DNA of 6,154 nucleotides, taken from assembly GCA_023254985.1 (NCBI GenBank), contig JALRJT010000061.1, positions 1 to 6,154 of the forward strand, in the 5' to 3' direction. Source of the stretch: Ilumatobacteraceae bacterium. GTDB lineage: Bacteria; Actinomycetota; Acidimicrobiia; Acidimicrobiales; Ilumatobacteraceae. Shown one piece after another: positions 1-6,154 of this stretch. Each line of letters begins with the position of its first letter. Within the stretch, counting starts at the first letter, position 1. The translations under genes and the position numbers were made by a program. The notes under the pieces are model-generated. The model worked only from the letters and a program-made list of their open reading frames with translations. It searched no databases and had not been told where the DNA came from.

Positions 1-870
1 ATCGAAGTCGGGATGTTGGGGCGGTGGGATGCGACGAACGTCGTGCAGTCGCAGGTCGCCGTGATTACCAACATCGATCTCGATCACACCGAGTTCGCTG
101 GGCCGACGATCGCCGACATTGCACGTGAGAAAGTCGGGATCTCGAAAGAGACGAGCATGCTTGTCGTCGGAGACGTGAATGACGCGTTGAATCCGATCTG
201 GTCGGGTGCGCCGTCGCGTGGGCTCGTGCGACGCATCGAGCACTTCGATTGCATCGGTAACGAACTCGCCATCGGTGGACGTCTACTCGATGTCTCCACG
301 CCTCGTGGTATCTATCGCGACGTGATGGTCCCGCTCCACGGACGGCACCAAGGTGACAACGCGTCGCTCGCCATCGTGGCCGTCGAGGAGTTTTTCGACG
401 CACCGATTTCCGAAGACGTCTTGCGTGAGGGGATGTCAACCGTTGAAATGCCGGGACGTTTCGAAGTGCTCGGGCATCGACCACTCGTGATCATCGATGG
501 TGCCCACAATCCGGCGGGAGCCGACGTATGTTCGACGGTCTTCTTCGACGACTTCAGTCCCGTTGGTCGCAGGATCCTCGTCGTTGGAACGTTGAAGGGT
601 CGCGACCCGGAACTCACACTCGGGGCATTGAGGGTGGACGACTTCGACGTCGTGGTCACCTGCACCGCACCATCTCCGCGAGGTCTTGAGTCTGCAGTCC
701 TTGCGGCCACGGCGCGATCGATGGGCTGTGACGAGGTGCTCGAATGCACAAGCGTCGAGGAGGCGTGTGCGAAGGCGCTGTCCATCGCTGGCGAAGACGA
801 TGCGGTGCTCGTCGCGGGTTCTTTGTATGTCGTAGGTAGTGCGCGCACGACATTGCGCCGTAGCCTGTAG
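1..870 (+). CDS. folC: Folylpolyglutamate synthase / dihydrofolate synthase, 3' part (5' end outside window)
   Basis: FolC is a cytoplasmic Mur-ligase-like enzyme that adds glutamate to dihydropteroate and/or folates using ATP. The reading frame is open from base 1, so the start codon lies upstream; the first ATG at 13 is internal, because the preceding codons already read as the family motif IEVG..GR.DATNVV. Visible family blocks are TNIDLDHTEF (nt 67-96, usual form TNIGLDHTEW), AREKVGI, the HGRHQGDNA block near nt 337-363, MPGRFEVL (nt 448-471), the C-terminal-domain motif DGAHNP (nt 496-513), PSPRGLESA and the terminal AGSLYVVGSAR. The N-terminal P-loop domain is missing from view, so about 289 residues of an expected 420-460 are seen. 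Gly-to-Asp in TNIDLDH is a small departure from the usual motif. It ends with TAG three bases before ndk, which suggests co-transcription. Whether it has both synthase activities cannot be told from this part. Confidence 0.95.
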   Translation: MEVGMLGRWDATNVVQSQVAVITNIDLDHTEFAGPTIADIAREKVGISKETSMLVVGDVNDALNPIWSGAPSRGLVRRIEHFDCIGNELAIGGRLLDVSTPRGIYRDVMVPLHGRHQGDNASLAIVAVEEFFDAPISEDVLREGMSTVEMPGRFEVLGHRPLVIIDGAHNPAGADVCSTVFFDDFSPVGRRILVVGTLKGRDPELTLGALRVDDFDVVVTCTAPSPRGLESAVLAATARSMGCDEVLECTSVEEACAKALSIAGEDDAVLVAGSLYVVGSARTTLRRSL

Positions 871-873
871 CGC

Positions 874-1284
874 GTGAGCAACAGAACCCTCGTCCTCCTC
901 AAGCCAGATGCAGTCGAGCGCCAGTTGGTTGGTGCGATCCTGTCCCGATTCGAACAGAAGGGACTCAAGATCGTCGCGATGGAGTTGCGCAAACTCGATG
1001 CGGCGACACTCGAGCGCCACTATGAAGAGCACAAGGGCAAGGGCTTCTATGCCGACCTCGTCGCGTTCATGTCACGCAACCCCGTCGTTGCGCTCGTCGT
1101 CGAAGGTCCAGAGGACACGTGGGAGATCGTGCGTGGGATGATGGGTGCGACCAATCCTCGCGCGGCAGCTCCGGGAACGATTCGCGGTGACTTCGGCACG
1201 ATCTTCACCGAGAATCTCGTCCACGGTTCGGATTCGGCCGCCTCTGCCGCACGTGAGATCGGCATCTTCTTCCCAAATCTGTAG
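874..1284 (+). CDS. ndk: Nucleoside diphosphate kinase
   Basis: Ndk moves the gamma phosphate of ATP to (d)NDPs through a phosphohistidine and so balances NTP and dNTP pools in the cytoplasm. At 136 residues it has the usual full bacterial length. Visible motifs are the N-terminal TLVLLKPDAVER (Lys10), the GFYADLV..M segment, GATNP..AAPGTIRGDFG, and the active-site block NLVHGSDS with the catalytic histidine at residue 117 (codon 1222-1224). The ending REIGIFF is typical. The start is GTG at 874; it gives the normal N-terminus, and no in-frame upstream start is possible without running into folC. There is no convincing Shine-Dalgarno sequence in the three-base gap or just inside folC, so translation may be coupled to folC termination. 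All catalytic residues I can check are present. The folC-ndk-mreB linkage is the same as in Streptomyces. Confidence 0.97.
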   Translation: MSNRTLVLLKPDAVERQLVGAILSRFEQKGLKIVAMELRKLDAATLERHYEEHKGKGFYADLVAFMSRNPVVALVVEGPEDTWEIVRGMMGATNPRAAAPGTIRGDFGTIFTENLVHGSDSAASAAREIGIFFPNL

Positions 1285-1298
1285 GGAGTAGGCGTCGC

Positions 1299-1325
1299 TT
1301 GCGCCGAGGTGACGCTCGGTAGGAT
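1299..1325 (+). promoter_or_regulatory. Possible sigma70-like promoter of the mre operon
   Basis: The 95-bp gap between ndk and mreB contains TAGGAT at 1320-1325, which fits the actinobacterial TANNNT -10 consensus. TTGCGC at 1299-1304 is a weak -35 candidate with a short 15-bp spacer. Transcription would start near 1332, leaving a leader of about 45-50 nt before mreB. The gap is much larger than any other between genes in this window, which fits a separate mre promoter. The -35 match is poor and hexamers like these occur by chance, so this is a suggestion only. Confidence 0.3.
1304..1319. repeat. Short inverted repeat in the ndk-mreB gap
   Basis: CCGAG (1304-1308) and CTCGG (1315-1319) form a perfect 5-bp dyad around a 6-base centre, with one possible extra G-U pair outside. 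No T-run follows, so it is not a convincing intrinsic terminator. It lies between the putative -35 and -10 elements, where an operator could sit, but a dyad this short can easily occur by chance in GC-rich DNA. Confidence 0.25.
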
Positions 1326-1363
1326 TTAGGCAGTTCATCGCCCGTCCCGGGTGCCATTGCACT

Positions 1364-1369
1364 GAGGAG
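1364..1369 (+). promoter_or_regulatory. Ribosome binding site of mreB
   Basis: GAGGAG lies 10 bases before the ATG at 1380. It is the strongest Shine-Dalgarno match in front of any gene in the window and supports that start codon. The other genes here have weak or displaced sites, which fits mreB being the head of an independently translated unit while the downstream genes rely partly on translational coupling. Confidence 0.7.
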
Positions 1370-1379
1370 CTCGACAGAC

Positions 1380-2414
1380 ATGCCAGGTGGGAGTGCGTTA
1401 TCGCTCGGTCGTGACATCGCGATCGACCTCGGCACCGCCAACACCCTCGTCTACGTGAAGGGTGAGGGCATCGTGCTGAATGAGCCCTCGATGGCGGCCG
1501 TGGACAATCGCACCGGGCAGTTGGTGGCCGTTGGCGCCGAAGCCAAGCGCATGTGGGGACGCGCACCCCAGAACATCCGTCTCGTGCGACCGATGAAGGA
1601 CGGCGTGATCGCCGACTTCGACGTCTGTGAACAAATGCTCAGGTTCTTCATCCAGCGCGTGCACACGAGCCGCTGGAGCAAGCCGCGCATGATTGTGTGC
1701 GTGCCGTCCGAGGTGACCGGAGTCGAGCGTCGTGCCGTGCAGGATGCTGCGGAGTTCGCTGGGGCGCGACGCCCCGTCTACATCATCGAAGAGCCGATGG
1801 CTGCCGCGATCGGTGCGGGGCTTCCCGTGCACCTTCCGAGCGCGAACCTCATCGTCGACATCGGTGGAGGCACGACCGAAGTCGCCGTGATCTCGATGGG
1901 CGGAATCGTCACCGCACACTCTGCTCGCGTCGCTGGCGACGACCTGAACGAAGCGATCGTGGAGTTGTTCCACAAGGAATTCGCCCTCGACATCGGTGAG
2001 AACACCGCCGAATCGGTGAAGATCCAGATCGGCTCTGCGTGGCCACTTGCTGAAGAGTTGTCGGCCGACGTTGGTGGTCGTGATGCTGCCACGGGTCTTC
2101 CGCGCACGCAGCTCGTGACGAGCGAAGAGGTGCGCGAGGCACTCGATGGCCCCGTGACGATGATCGTGGATGCGATCAAGACGACGCTCGAACGCACCCC
2201 ACCAGAACTTGCTGCCGACATCATCGGTCACGGTCTCGTGCTGTCCGGTGGAGGGGCACTCCTCACGGGCCTCGCCGAGCGCGTGACGAATGAGACCGGC
2301 ATTCACTCCTATTTGGCACCAGAGCCCCTTGAGTCGGTCGTGCTCGGGTGTGGCCTCACCCTTGACAACATCGACGCGATGAAGGGTCTGACGGCTCAGA
2401 CCTCCTTCGAGTAG
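1380..2414 (+). CDS. mreB: Rod-shape-determining actin homologue MreB
   Basis: MreB is a bacterial actin that forms ATP-dependent filaments under the cytoplasmic membrane and guides the elongation machinery (in mycelial actinomycetes it acts mainly in spore-wall formation). At 344 residues it has the normal length. The actin-fold motifs are in order: phosphate-1 loop DLGTANT (residues 16-22), the SEVTGVERRA segment, IEEPMAAAIGAGLPV, phosphate-2 loop DIGGGTTE (160-167) and the adenosine motif LSGGGALLTGL (from residue 288). A strong Shine-Dalgarno sequence precedes the ATG. It is the first gene after the 95-bp gap and is followed by mreC after 17 bp. No key residue appears to be missing. A long reading frame on the opposite strand (1398-2450) is a by-product of GC-rich codon use. 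The call is firm; only Mbl/MreBH-type paralogue naming could differ. Confidence 0.98.
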   Translation: MPGGSALSLGRDIAIDLGTANTLVYVKGEGIVLNEPSMAAVDNRTGQLVAVGAEAKRMWGRAPQNIRLVRPMKDGVIADFDVCEQMLRFFIQRVHTSRWSKPRMIVCVPSEVTGVERRAVQDAAEFAGARRPVYIIEEPMAAAIGAGLPVHLPSANLIVDIGGGTTEVAVISMGGIVTAHSARVAGDDLNEAIVELFHKEFALDIGENTAESVKIQIGSAWPLAEELSADVGGRDAATGLPRTQLVTSEEVREALDGPVTMIVDAIKTTLERTPPELAADIIGHGLVLSGGGALLTGLAERVTNETGIHSYLAPEPLESVVLGCGLTLDNIDAMKGLTAQTSFE

Positions 2415-2431
2415 GACGCGAAGACCACACT

Positions 2432-3496
2432 GTGGCCGTGATGTCCGCACAGCGCAGGAGAGCGATTGCGCTGCTCGCCCTGACTTCGATCATCCTCGTC
2501 ACGTTGGACTTGCAGCAGTCGGGCTCGACGTCGCTCGTCCGGTCGATCTTCAGCACCGTGTTCAGACCAGTCGAGGGTGTAGCCCGAATCGTCACTCGGC
2601 CTGTCGGCAACGTGTGGAACGGAATCACCAATTACAACGAGGTGGTAGACGAAAACGACTTGTTGCGTGAAAAGATCGCCCAGCAAGAAGGCGCTGCCGT
2701 CGCAGCTGCTGCTTCGGTTCGACTGGCCCAGGAGCTCCTTGCGCTGAACGGACTGCCCACACTCGCTGGTATCAACTCGGTGAGCGCCCAGGTGATCGGT
2801 GACGCACCGTCGAATTATTCGCAGACCGTCGAGATCAATCAGGGCAGCGAGAGCGGGATCAAGGTCGGCATGCCGGTGTTGAATGCCGCAGGACTCGTCG
2901 GGAAGGTCACCAAAGTGTTCGCCAATCGTGCAGTCGTCATGCTGGTGACTGATCCTGAATATGCGCTTTCTGTAAAGGTGGTGAATACCCCAGAAGCACT
3001 TGGACCAACGGCGGTTAATGACCCGGACGCCGCATCGGTGTCATCGTCATCAACGACGACCACAACGACTACAACGATCGCACCGAGTGCGAACATTCCT
3101 GGATTCACTCCTGGATCAAACGTAACGCCATCATCAAGTCCTGGGGTGAGTGTGTCGATCTCGGTGCCGTCACTCACGATTCCCGCGTCGAGCGCACTCG
3201 GCGTTCGTGAGACGGGCATCCTGGAAGGCCGTGGGCCGAGCCGAGTGCCAATCGTTCGTTTCATCGATCCCGAGCAGCGGTTCGGCACTGTGCTTGCGGG
3301 AACACCGATCGTGACCGCTGGAGGATCGCTGAGTCTTGCTCCGCCAGACATCGTCGTCGGCAAGGTGTCTCGCGTCATCAGCCGGCTGGGTACTGCTGGT
3401 CCAGTGCTCGAGATCGAGCTTGTTGCCGACCTGTCGAATCTGTCGTTCGTGCGCATCCTGCTGTATCAGCCAATCACGGAGTCGACGACCCCATGA
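2432..3496 (+). CDS. mreC: Cell-shape protein MreC with Ser/Thr-rich insertion
   Basis: MreC is a bitopic membrane protein whose outer beta domains bind and activate PBP2/RodA in the elongation complex. From the start used here, residues 8-10 are RRR and 11-27 form one membrane helix. Residues about 69-105 (containing NEVVDENDLLREKI) have coiled-coil character, and the two-part beta domain begins near residue 110. Recognisable parts are VSAQVIGDAP, INQGS..GIKVGMPVLNA.GLVGKV and VMLVTDPEYALSVKV, then, after an insertion of about 70 residues (187-255), TGILEGRG, GTPIVTAGG and VGKVSRVI. The total of 354 residues is longer than many MreC proteins because of that insertion. The start is uncertain: GTG 2432, GTG 2438 and ATG 2441 are all in frame within ten bases and differ only in short cytoplasmic tails. 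AGGA (2413-2416) overlaps the mreB stop region. The stop overlaps mreD (ATGA). Confidence 0.95.
   Translation: MAVMSAQRRRAIALLALTSIILVTLDLQQSGSTSLVRSIFSTVFRPVEGVARIVTRPVGNVWNGITNYNEVVDENDLLREKIAQQEGAAVAAAASVRLAQELLALNGLPTLAGINSVSAQVIGDAPSNYSQTVEINQGSESGIKVGMPVLNAAGLVGKVTKVFANRAVVMLVTDPEYALSVKVVNTPEALGPTAVNDPDAASVSSSSTTTTTTTTIAPSANIPGFTPGSNVTPSSSPGVSVSISVPSLTIPASSALGVRETGILEGRGPSRVPIVRFIDPEQRFGTVLAGTPIVTAGGSLSLAPPDIVVGKVSRVISRLGTAGPVLEIELVADLSNLSFVRILLYQPITESTTP
2990..3196 (+). other. Ser/Thr/Pro-rich low-complexity insertion in MreC
   Basis: These codons encode MreC residues 187-255, inserted between the strand ending VKVVNT and the strand starting VRETGILEG, which are normally close in sequence. 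The core (3041-3076) is four serines then eight threonines, followed by Pro, Gly, Ser, Thr and Asn-rich sequence lacking hydrophobic-core character until about residue 240. The Thr codons are mixed (ACG, ACC, ACA, ACT), so this is not a pure trinucleotide repeat and is unlikely to be a slippage switch. It lies on the outer face of the membrane and is probably a flexible or glycosylatable linker. Confidence 0.85.
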
Positions 3497-4011
3497 TCGA
3501 TCGCTTGTTGCCGATCGTGGCAAGTCGCTGGACACGGCTCGTGCTCGTAGGTCTCGTCGTGTTGGGTTTGCAGACGACGCTCTTCACTGATGTGAGGCCG
3601 TTCGGTGTGGTCGCCCAGCTGATGTTGCTTCTTGCGGTCGCCGCTGGTGTCACCTACGGATTCGAGGTTGGTGCGATTGCGGGACTCACACTCGGCTTCA
3701 TGTATGACTGCGTTTTAAACACGCCGCTGGGATTGTGTTCGTTGGTTTTTGGCGGTGCTGCGGCGGCTGCCGGTGCTTTGCAATTCTTCATTCGTGAACC
3801 GTCATGGTGGCTGAAGATCGCCGCCATCGTCGGGACGACGTTCGTTGCCGAACTTGTATTTCCGTTTGCTCTCACGATGGTCGGGATCGGTGGATGGGTG
3901 CGTCCACGAATGATCTTCGTGGCACTCGGCGTGACGACGATCAATGCCATCGCGTCGCCGCTTGCGCTTATCGTCAGCCGCTGGACGCTCAAGGTGAGCC
4001 TCGGTAACTGA
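3493..4011 (+). CDS. mreD: Rod-shape-determining integral membrane protein MreD
   Basis: MreD is a small polytopic membrane protein that works with MreC in the elongation complex; its exact biochemical role is unknown. The 172-residue product is mostly hydrophobic, with about five or six predicted helices: roughly residues 14-31, 37-54, 58-75, 79-97, 105-128 and 133-160. The family-typical stretch is VTYGFEVGAIAGLTLGFMYD, with an aspartate (residue 72) at the end of a helix, followed by TPLGLCSLVFG. The ATG overlaps the TGA of mreC by four bases (ATGA), a sign of translational coupling, and GGAG at 3478-3481 offers a weak Shine-Dalgarno site at 11 bases. The next gene follows after five bases. 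Family sequence conservation is low, so the call rests on topology, the short motif and position between mreC and mrdA; together these are convincing. Confidence 0.92.
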   Translation: MIDRLLPIVASRWTRLVLVGLVVLGLQTTLFTDVRPFGVVAQLMLLLAVAAGVTYGFEVGAIAGLTLGFMYDCVLNTPLGLCSLVFGGAAAAAGALQFFIREPSWWLKIAAIVGTTFVAELVFPFALTMVGIGGWVRPRMIFVALGVTTINAIASPLALIVSRWTLKVSLGN

Positions 4012-4016
4012 CCGCG

Positions 4017-6089
4017 ATGGCCACACCAGCATCTCGTTCGCGACTCGTTTCGCTTGGTATCGTCGCGGCGATTCTCATGTCGATTCTGGGGATTCGTATG
4101 TGGTTTCTCCAGTCGGTCAAGTTGGAGTTGAACGAGGACATCGTGTTGTCGGTGCGTACGCGCACGATCAGACTTCTTCCTGAGCGAGGCAGAATCTTCG
4201 ACTCCACTGGGCGCATCGTTGCCGACAACAAGCGCATCTTGACCGCGACGATCGATCGTCAGGTGATTCGTAAGGACTCGGAGCGCGCCGAATTGTTCGC
4301 ACGACTGAGTGGCCCATTGCAGATGACGGTGGAGGCTCTCGAGCGTCGGTATGACGACAAGCGGTACGGTGTGCTCGAAGCACTCCCTCTAAAAGAGGAC
4401 GTGTCAGAAGAAACTGCGCTGTATCTCAGTGAGCGTGCAGAGGACTTCCCGGGTATCTACGTACGCGAAGAGTGGAGGCGCAATTACCCCTATGGCGCGA
4501 TTGGAAGCCACGTGATCGGGTACATGGGTGCGATCCTCGAGTCCACGCTTGCGTATTACAAGTCACTCGATTACGAACCGAACGAACGTGTGGGTGGTTA
4601 TGGAGTCGAGCAGACCTACGAAACGATCCTGCGTGGCACACCTGGTTACGTACGTTACGAGGTCGATGCCCAAGGTCGACTGTTGCGCCAGCTCGAGCGA
4701 GTTGAGCCCGTTCTGGGTAACGACATTCAGTTGTCGATCGACATGCAACTGCAGCAATTCACGGAACAAGCACTCGAGACCCAGCTTGTTCTGCGACGCC
4801 GCGTTGAAGCTGGCTTCAATCGCCTAGAGGACGGCACGATCGATCCGGCAAACCCAGATCCCGTGCTCTACAAGGCGCCTGCAGGTTCTGCGGTCGTCAT
4901 GAATCATGACACCGGTCAGGTCGTGGCAATGGCGTCCTATCCGCGGTTCGACCTGCGCTGGTTCGCAGGTGGAGTGACGAAAGAAAAGTTCGCGCAAATC
5001 TTCCCTCAAACCGACGATCCCGACTTGTCAATTCTCGTGAACAGGGCAGTGTCAGGTCGCTACAACCTCGGGTCCTCGTTCAAGCCGTTCGTCGCTTACG
5101 CGGCACTCAACTCGGGCCAGCTCGTCGGCGGGGCGAGTTATCGCTATGACGATCGTGGTTCGTACAAGTTGGAGAGCATTCCTGATGATCGCTGTCAGCA
5201 GGGAGTGAAGTGCATCTTTCGTAATGCAATCTGTCGTGCAACCGGTGCTCCGTGTCGATACGGACTAGTCAACGTGGAAACTGCACTCGCAGTTTCTTCG
5301 GATGCCTTTTTCTACAAGATCGGCGAGCAGATCCTGACCGAGCGTGGCTATCAGCCGGTCCTCGAGCAGCAGGTTCGACTCTTCGGTTTCGGCTCGCCGA
5401 CAAACGTCGATCTACCGAACGAATATGCCGGCACCATTCCGAGCAAAGCATTAAAGAAGCGAATGGCTGATCTCGGCGCGATCTCTGAGGAATCAGGTCG
5501 TGCGTACTACGTCGGTGATCAGATTTTGTTCGCGATCGGCCAAGGCCTGCTGTCCGCCACGCCGCTTCAAGTGGCCAATGCATATGGCGTGTTCGGCAAT
5601 GGTGGTAAGTTGATGCAGCCGCACGTCGTTCAAGCTGTGCTGTCACCAGGAACTCCTGACCTGAAACCAGGTCTTGCCGACGTGGCCCAGGCGAGCATCC
5701 TCGATCGGTTCGATGACGAAGAACCCGTCTCAACAGTCGATATGACGGGTGAGAAGCGCGATGCAATCGTGCGCGGACTCCAGCGAGTAATCACTGGACC
5801 CGGCGTGAATTTCGATTTTTATCACAAGACGACTGGCGAATTGCTCTTCAAGGGTTATCCGTACAGCGCGCTGCCGATCGCGGGTAAGACCGGCACGGCT
5901 CAAGGCTTGAACAACTTGCCGTGGAACGACTCGTCGGCATTCGGGGCGTTCAGTTTGAGCCCGCAACACCCGTACTCTGCGTTTGCCTATCTCGAAAAGG
6001 CGGGCTTCGGGTCACAAGGGGCAGCGCCAGTGACGACGGCAACTGGTGATGCGCTCACGGCTCGATCCCCAGCGCTTCGGCGAGCTTAA
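4017..6089 (+). CDS. mrdA: Penicillin-binding protein 2 (class B peptidoglycan transpeptidase, elongation)
   Basis: PBP2 is a DD-transpeptidase that cross-links new peptidoglycan on the outer face of the membrane, together with RodA and under MreC control. The 690-residue product has one N-terminal membrane helix (about 10-31) and a pedestal/dimerisation domain with RGRIFDSTGRIVADN (57-71), RRNYPYGAIGSHVIGY (154-169) and GGYGVEQTYE (193-202). The transpeptidase domain runs from about 285 to 672. Catalytic motifs are intact: SxxK as SSFK with Ser353 and Lys356, SxN as SSD (427-429, the Asp variant common in PBP2), and KTG at 624-626. The family ending LEKAGFGSQGAAPV is reached at residue 672; the last 18 residues do not resemble usual tails. 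All four cysteines lie at 393-413. ATG 4017 follows the mreD stop by five bases without a clear Shine-Dalgarno site, so coupling is likely. FtsI-type PBP3 is less likely given the mreBCD context. Confidence 0.96.
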   Translation: MATPASRSRLVSLGIVAAILMSILGIRMWFLQSVKLELNEDIVLSVRTRTIRLLPERGRIFDSTGRIVADNKRILTATIDRQVIRKDSERAELFARLSGPLQMTVEALERRYDDKRYGVLEALPLKEDVSEETALYLSERAEDFPGIYVREEWRRNYPYGAIGSHVIGYMGAILESTLAYYKSLDYEPNERVGGYGVEQTYETILRGTPGYVRYEVDAQGRLLRQLERVEPVLGNDIQLSIDMQLQQFTEQALETQLVLRRRVEAGFNRLEDGTIDPANPDPVLYKAPAGSAVVMNHDTGQVVAMASYPRFDLRWFAGGVTKEKFAQIFPQTDDPDLSILVNRAVSGRYNLGSSFKPFVAYAALNSGQLVGGASYRYDDRGSYKLESIPDDRCQQGVKCIFRNAICRATGAPCRYGLVNVETALAVSSDAFFYKIGEQILTERGYQPVLEQQVRLFGFGSPTNVDLPNEYAGTIPSKALKKRMADLGAISEESGRAYYVGDQILFAIGQGLLSATPLQVANAYGVFGNGGKLMQPHVVQAVLSPGTPDLKPGLADVAQASILDRFDDEEPVSTVDMTGEKRDAIVRGLQRVITGPGVNFDFYHKTTGELLFKGYPYSALPIAGKTGTAQGLNNLPWNDSSAFGAFSLSPQHPYSAFAYLEKAGFGSQGAAPVTTATGDALTARSPALRRA
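5193..5255 (+). other. Four-cysteine cluster in PBP2 between SxxK and SxD motifs
   Basis: These codons hold Cys393, Cys399, Cys406 and Cys413 with spacing C-X5-C-X6-C-X6-C. Reading the whole translated protein, I find no other cysteine. The segment lies between the nucleophile motif (353-356) and SSD (427-429), on the outer side of the membrane. Two disulfides or a metal site are possible; the sequence does not decide between them. Confidence 0.8.
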
Positions 6090-6154
6090 CGGCCACATGA
6101 TCGACTAGTTTTACTCCATCATCTGTGACGGTCGACATCTGAAAAAGGACATGA
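6055..6154 (-). CDS. Possible 3' end of an unidentified convergent gene (cut by window edge)
   Basis: On the minus strand a frame is open from the window edge (6154) to TGA at 6057-6055. It reads at least 27 residues from an internal ATG at 6138-6136, ending LVDHVAVKLAEALGIEP. There is no Shine-Dalgarno match before that ATG, so if real it is more likely the tail of a longer gene entering from the right. Its last 13 codons end in G or C in 11 cases by hand count, typical of the real genes here, while the overlapping mrdA tail codons on the + strand manage only 8 of 18. The stop would lie 35 bp inside the mrdA coding region. I do not recognise the protein, and a stretch this short can be open by chance. 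Confidence 0.35.
   Translation of the reverse strand, partial: HVLFQMSTVTDDGVKLVDHVAVKLAEALGIEP

Noticed and set aside
312..1032. Overlapping minus-strand frames (up to 226 codons) opposite folC and ndk
   Set aside because: Low-complexity Arg/Ser-rich translations with no recognisable domain, antisense to two well-supported genes; read as shadows.
1304..1325. Intrinsic terminator after ndk
   Set aside because: The stem is only 5 bp with a 6-base loop and is followed by TAGGATTTAGG rather than a T-run.
1398..2450. A 350-codon open frame on the minus strand opposite mreB
   Set aside because: Its product is rich in His, Arg and Asp without any family motif, and it covers a fully intact mreB. 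Long antisense frames are expected where codons favour G/C at the third position.
3041..3076. Microsatellite-type phase-variation tract in mreC
   Set aside because: The Ser/Thr codons are mixed, so there is no uniform repeat unit for slippage; any three-base change would also keep the frame.
6101..6137. Terminator hairpin after mrdA from TCGAC (6101-6105) and GTCGA (6132-6136)
   Set aside because: The arms are only 5 bp and separated by 26 bases; no T-run follows on the + strand. The minus-strand T-run (complement of 6142-6146) lies on the wrong side for a minus gene ending at 6055.
6151..6154. ATG at the window edge as the start of a + strand gene
   Set aside because: Only four bases are visible and the AAGGA before it is one base away, so it cannot be supported as a start from this window; it is discussed only as a possibility for rodA.

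Overview
The window looks like chromosomal DNA of an actinomycete-type bacterium (Actinomycetota). Base composition is moderately high in GC. The gene order folC - ndk - mreB - mreC - mreD - mrdA (PBP2) is the one I know from Streptomyces and relatives, where rodA/sfr follows. The Ser/Thr-run linker in MreC and the style of the proteins make me lean toward an Acidimicrobiia-like lineage (Ilumatobacter/Iamia type), but the sequence alone does not prove this. I see no mobile element, CRISPR array, tRNA or rRNA.

Layout: positions 1-870 hold the 3' part of folC (folate glutamylation), cut by the window edge. ndk (874-1284) follows after three bases and starts with GTG. A 95-bp gap (1285-1379) is the only sizeable non-coding stretch before the far end. 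It holds a possible sigma70-like promoter, a short dyad and the Shine-Dalgarno sequence of mreB. The morphogenesis genes then run without a break: mreB (1380-2414), mreC (2432-3496), mreD (3493-4011, ATGA overlap with mreC) and mrdA (4017-6089). All are on the + strand with gaps of 17 bp or less.

Function: MreB is the actin-like filament protein under the membrane. MreC and MreD connect it to the periplasmic or cell-wall side. PBP2 is the class B transpeptidase that cross-links peptidoglycan during elongation and normally pairs with the glycosyltransferase RodA. ndk and folC supply nucleotide triphosphates and polyglutamylated folates; their linkage to mre is conserved synteny rather than a shared pathway.

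This is mostly an ordinary, well-known locus. The points worth a second look are: (1) all four cysteines of PBP2 sit in one 21-residue stretch between two catalytic motifs; (2) MreC carries a Ser/Thr/Pro-rich insertion of about 70 residues inside its beta domain; (3) the 3' end of mrdA has an atypical tail that overlaps an open minus-strand reading frame with better codon-position bias, and no rodA is visible within the window.
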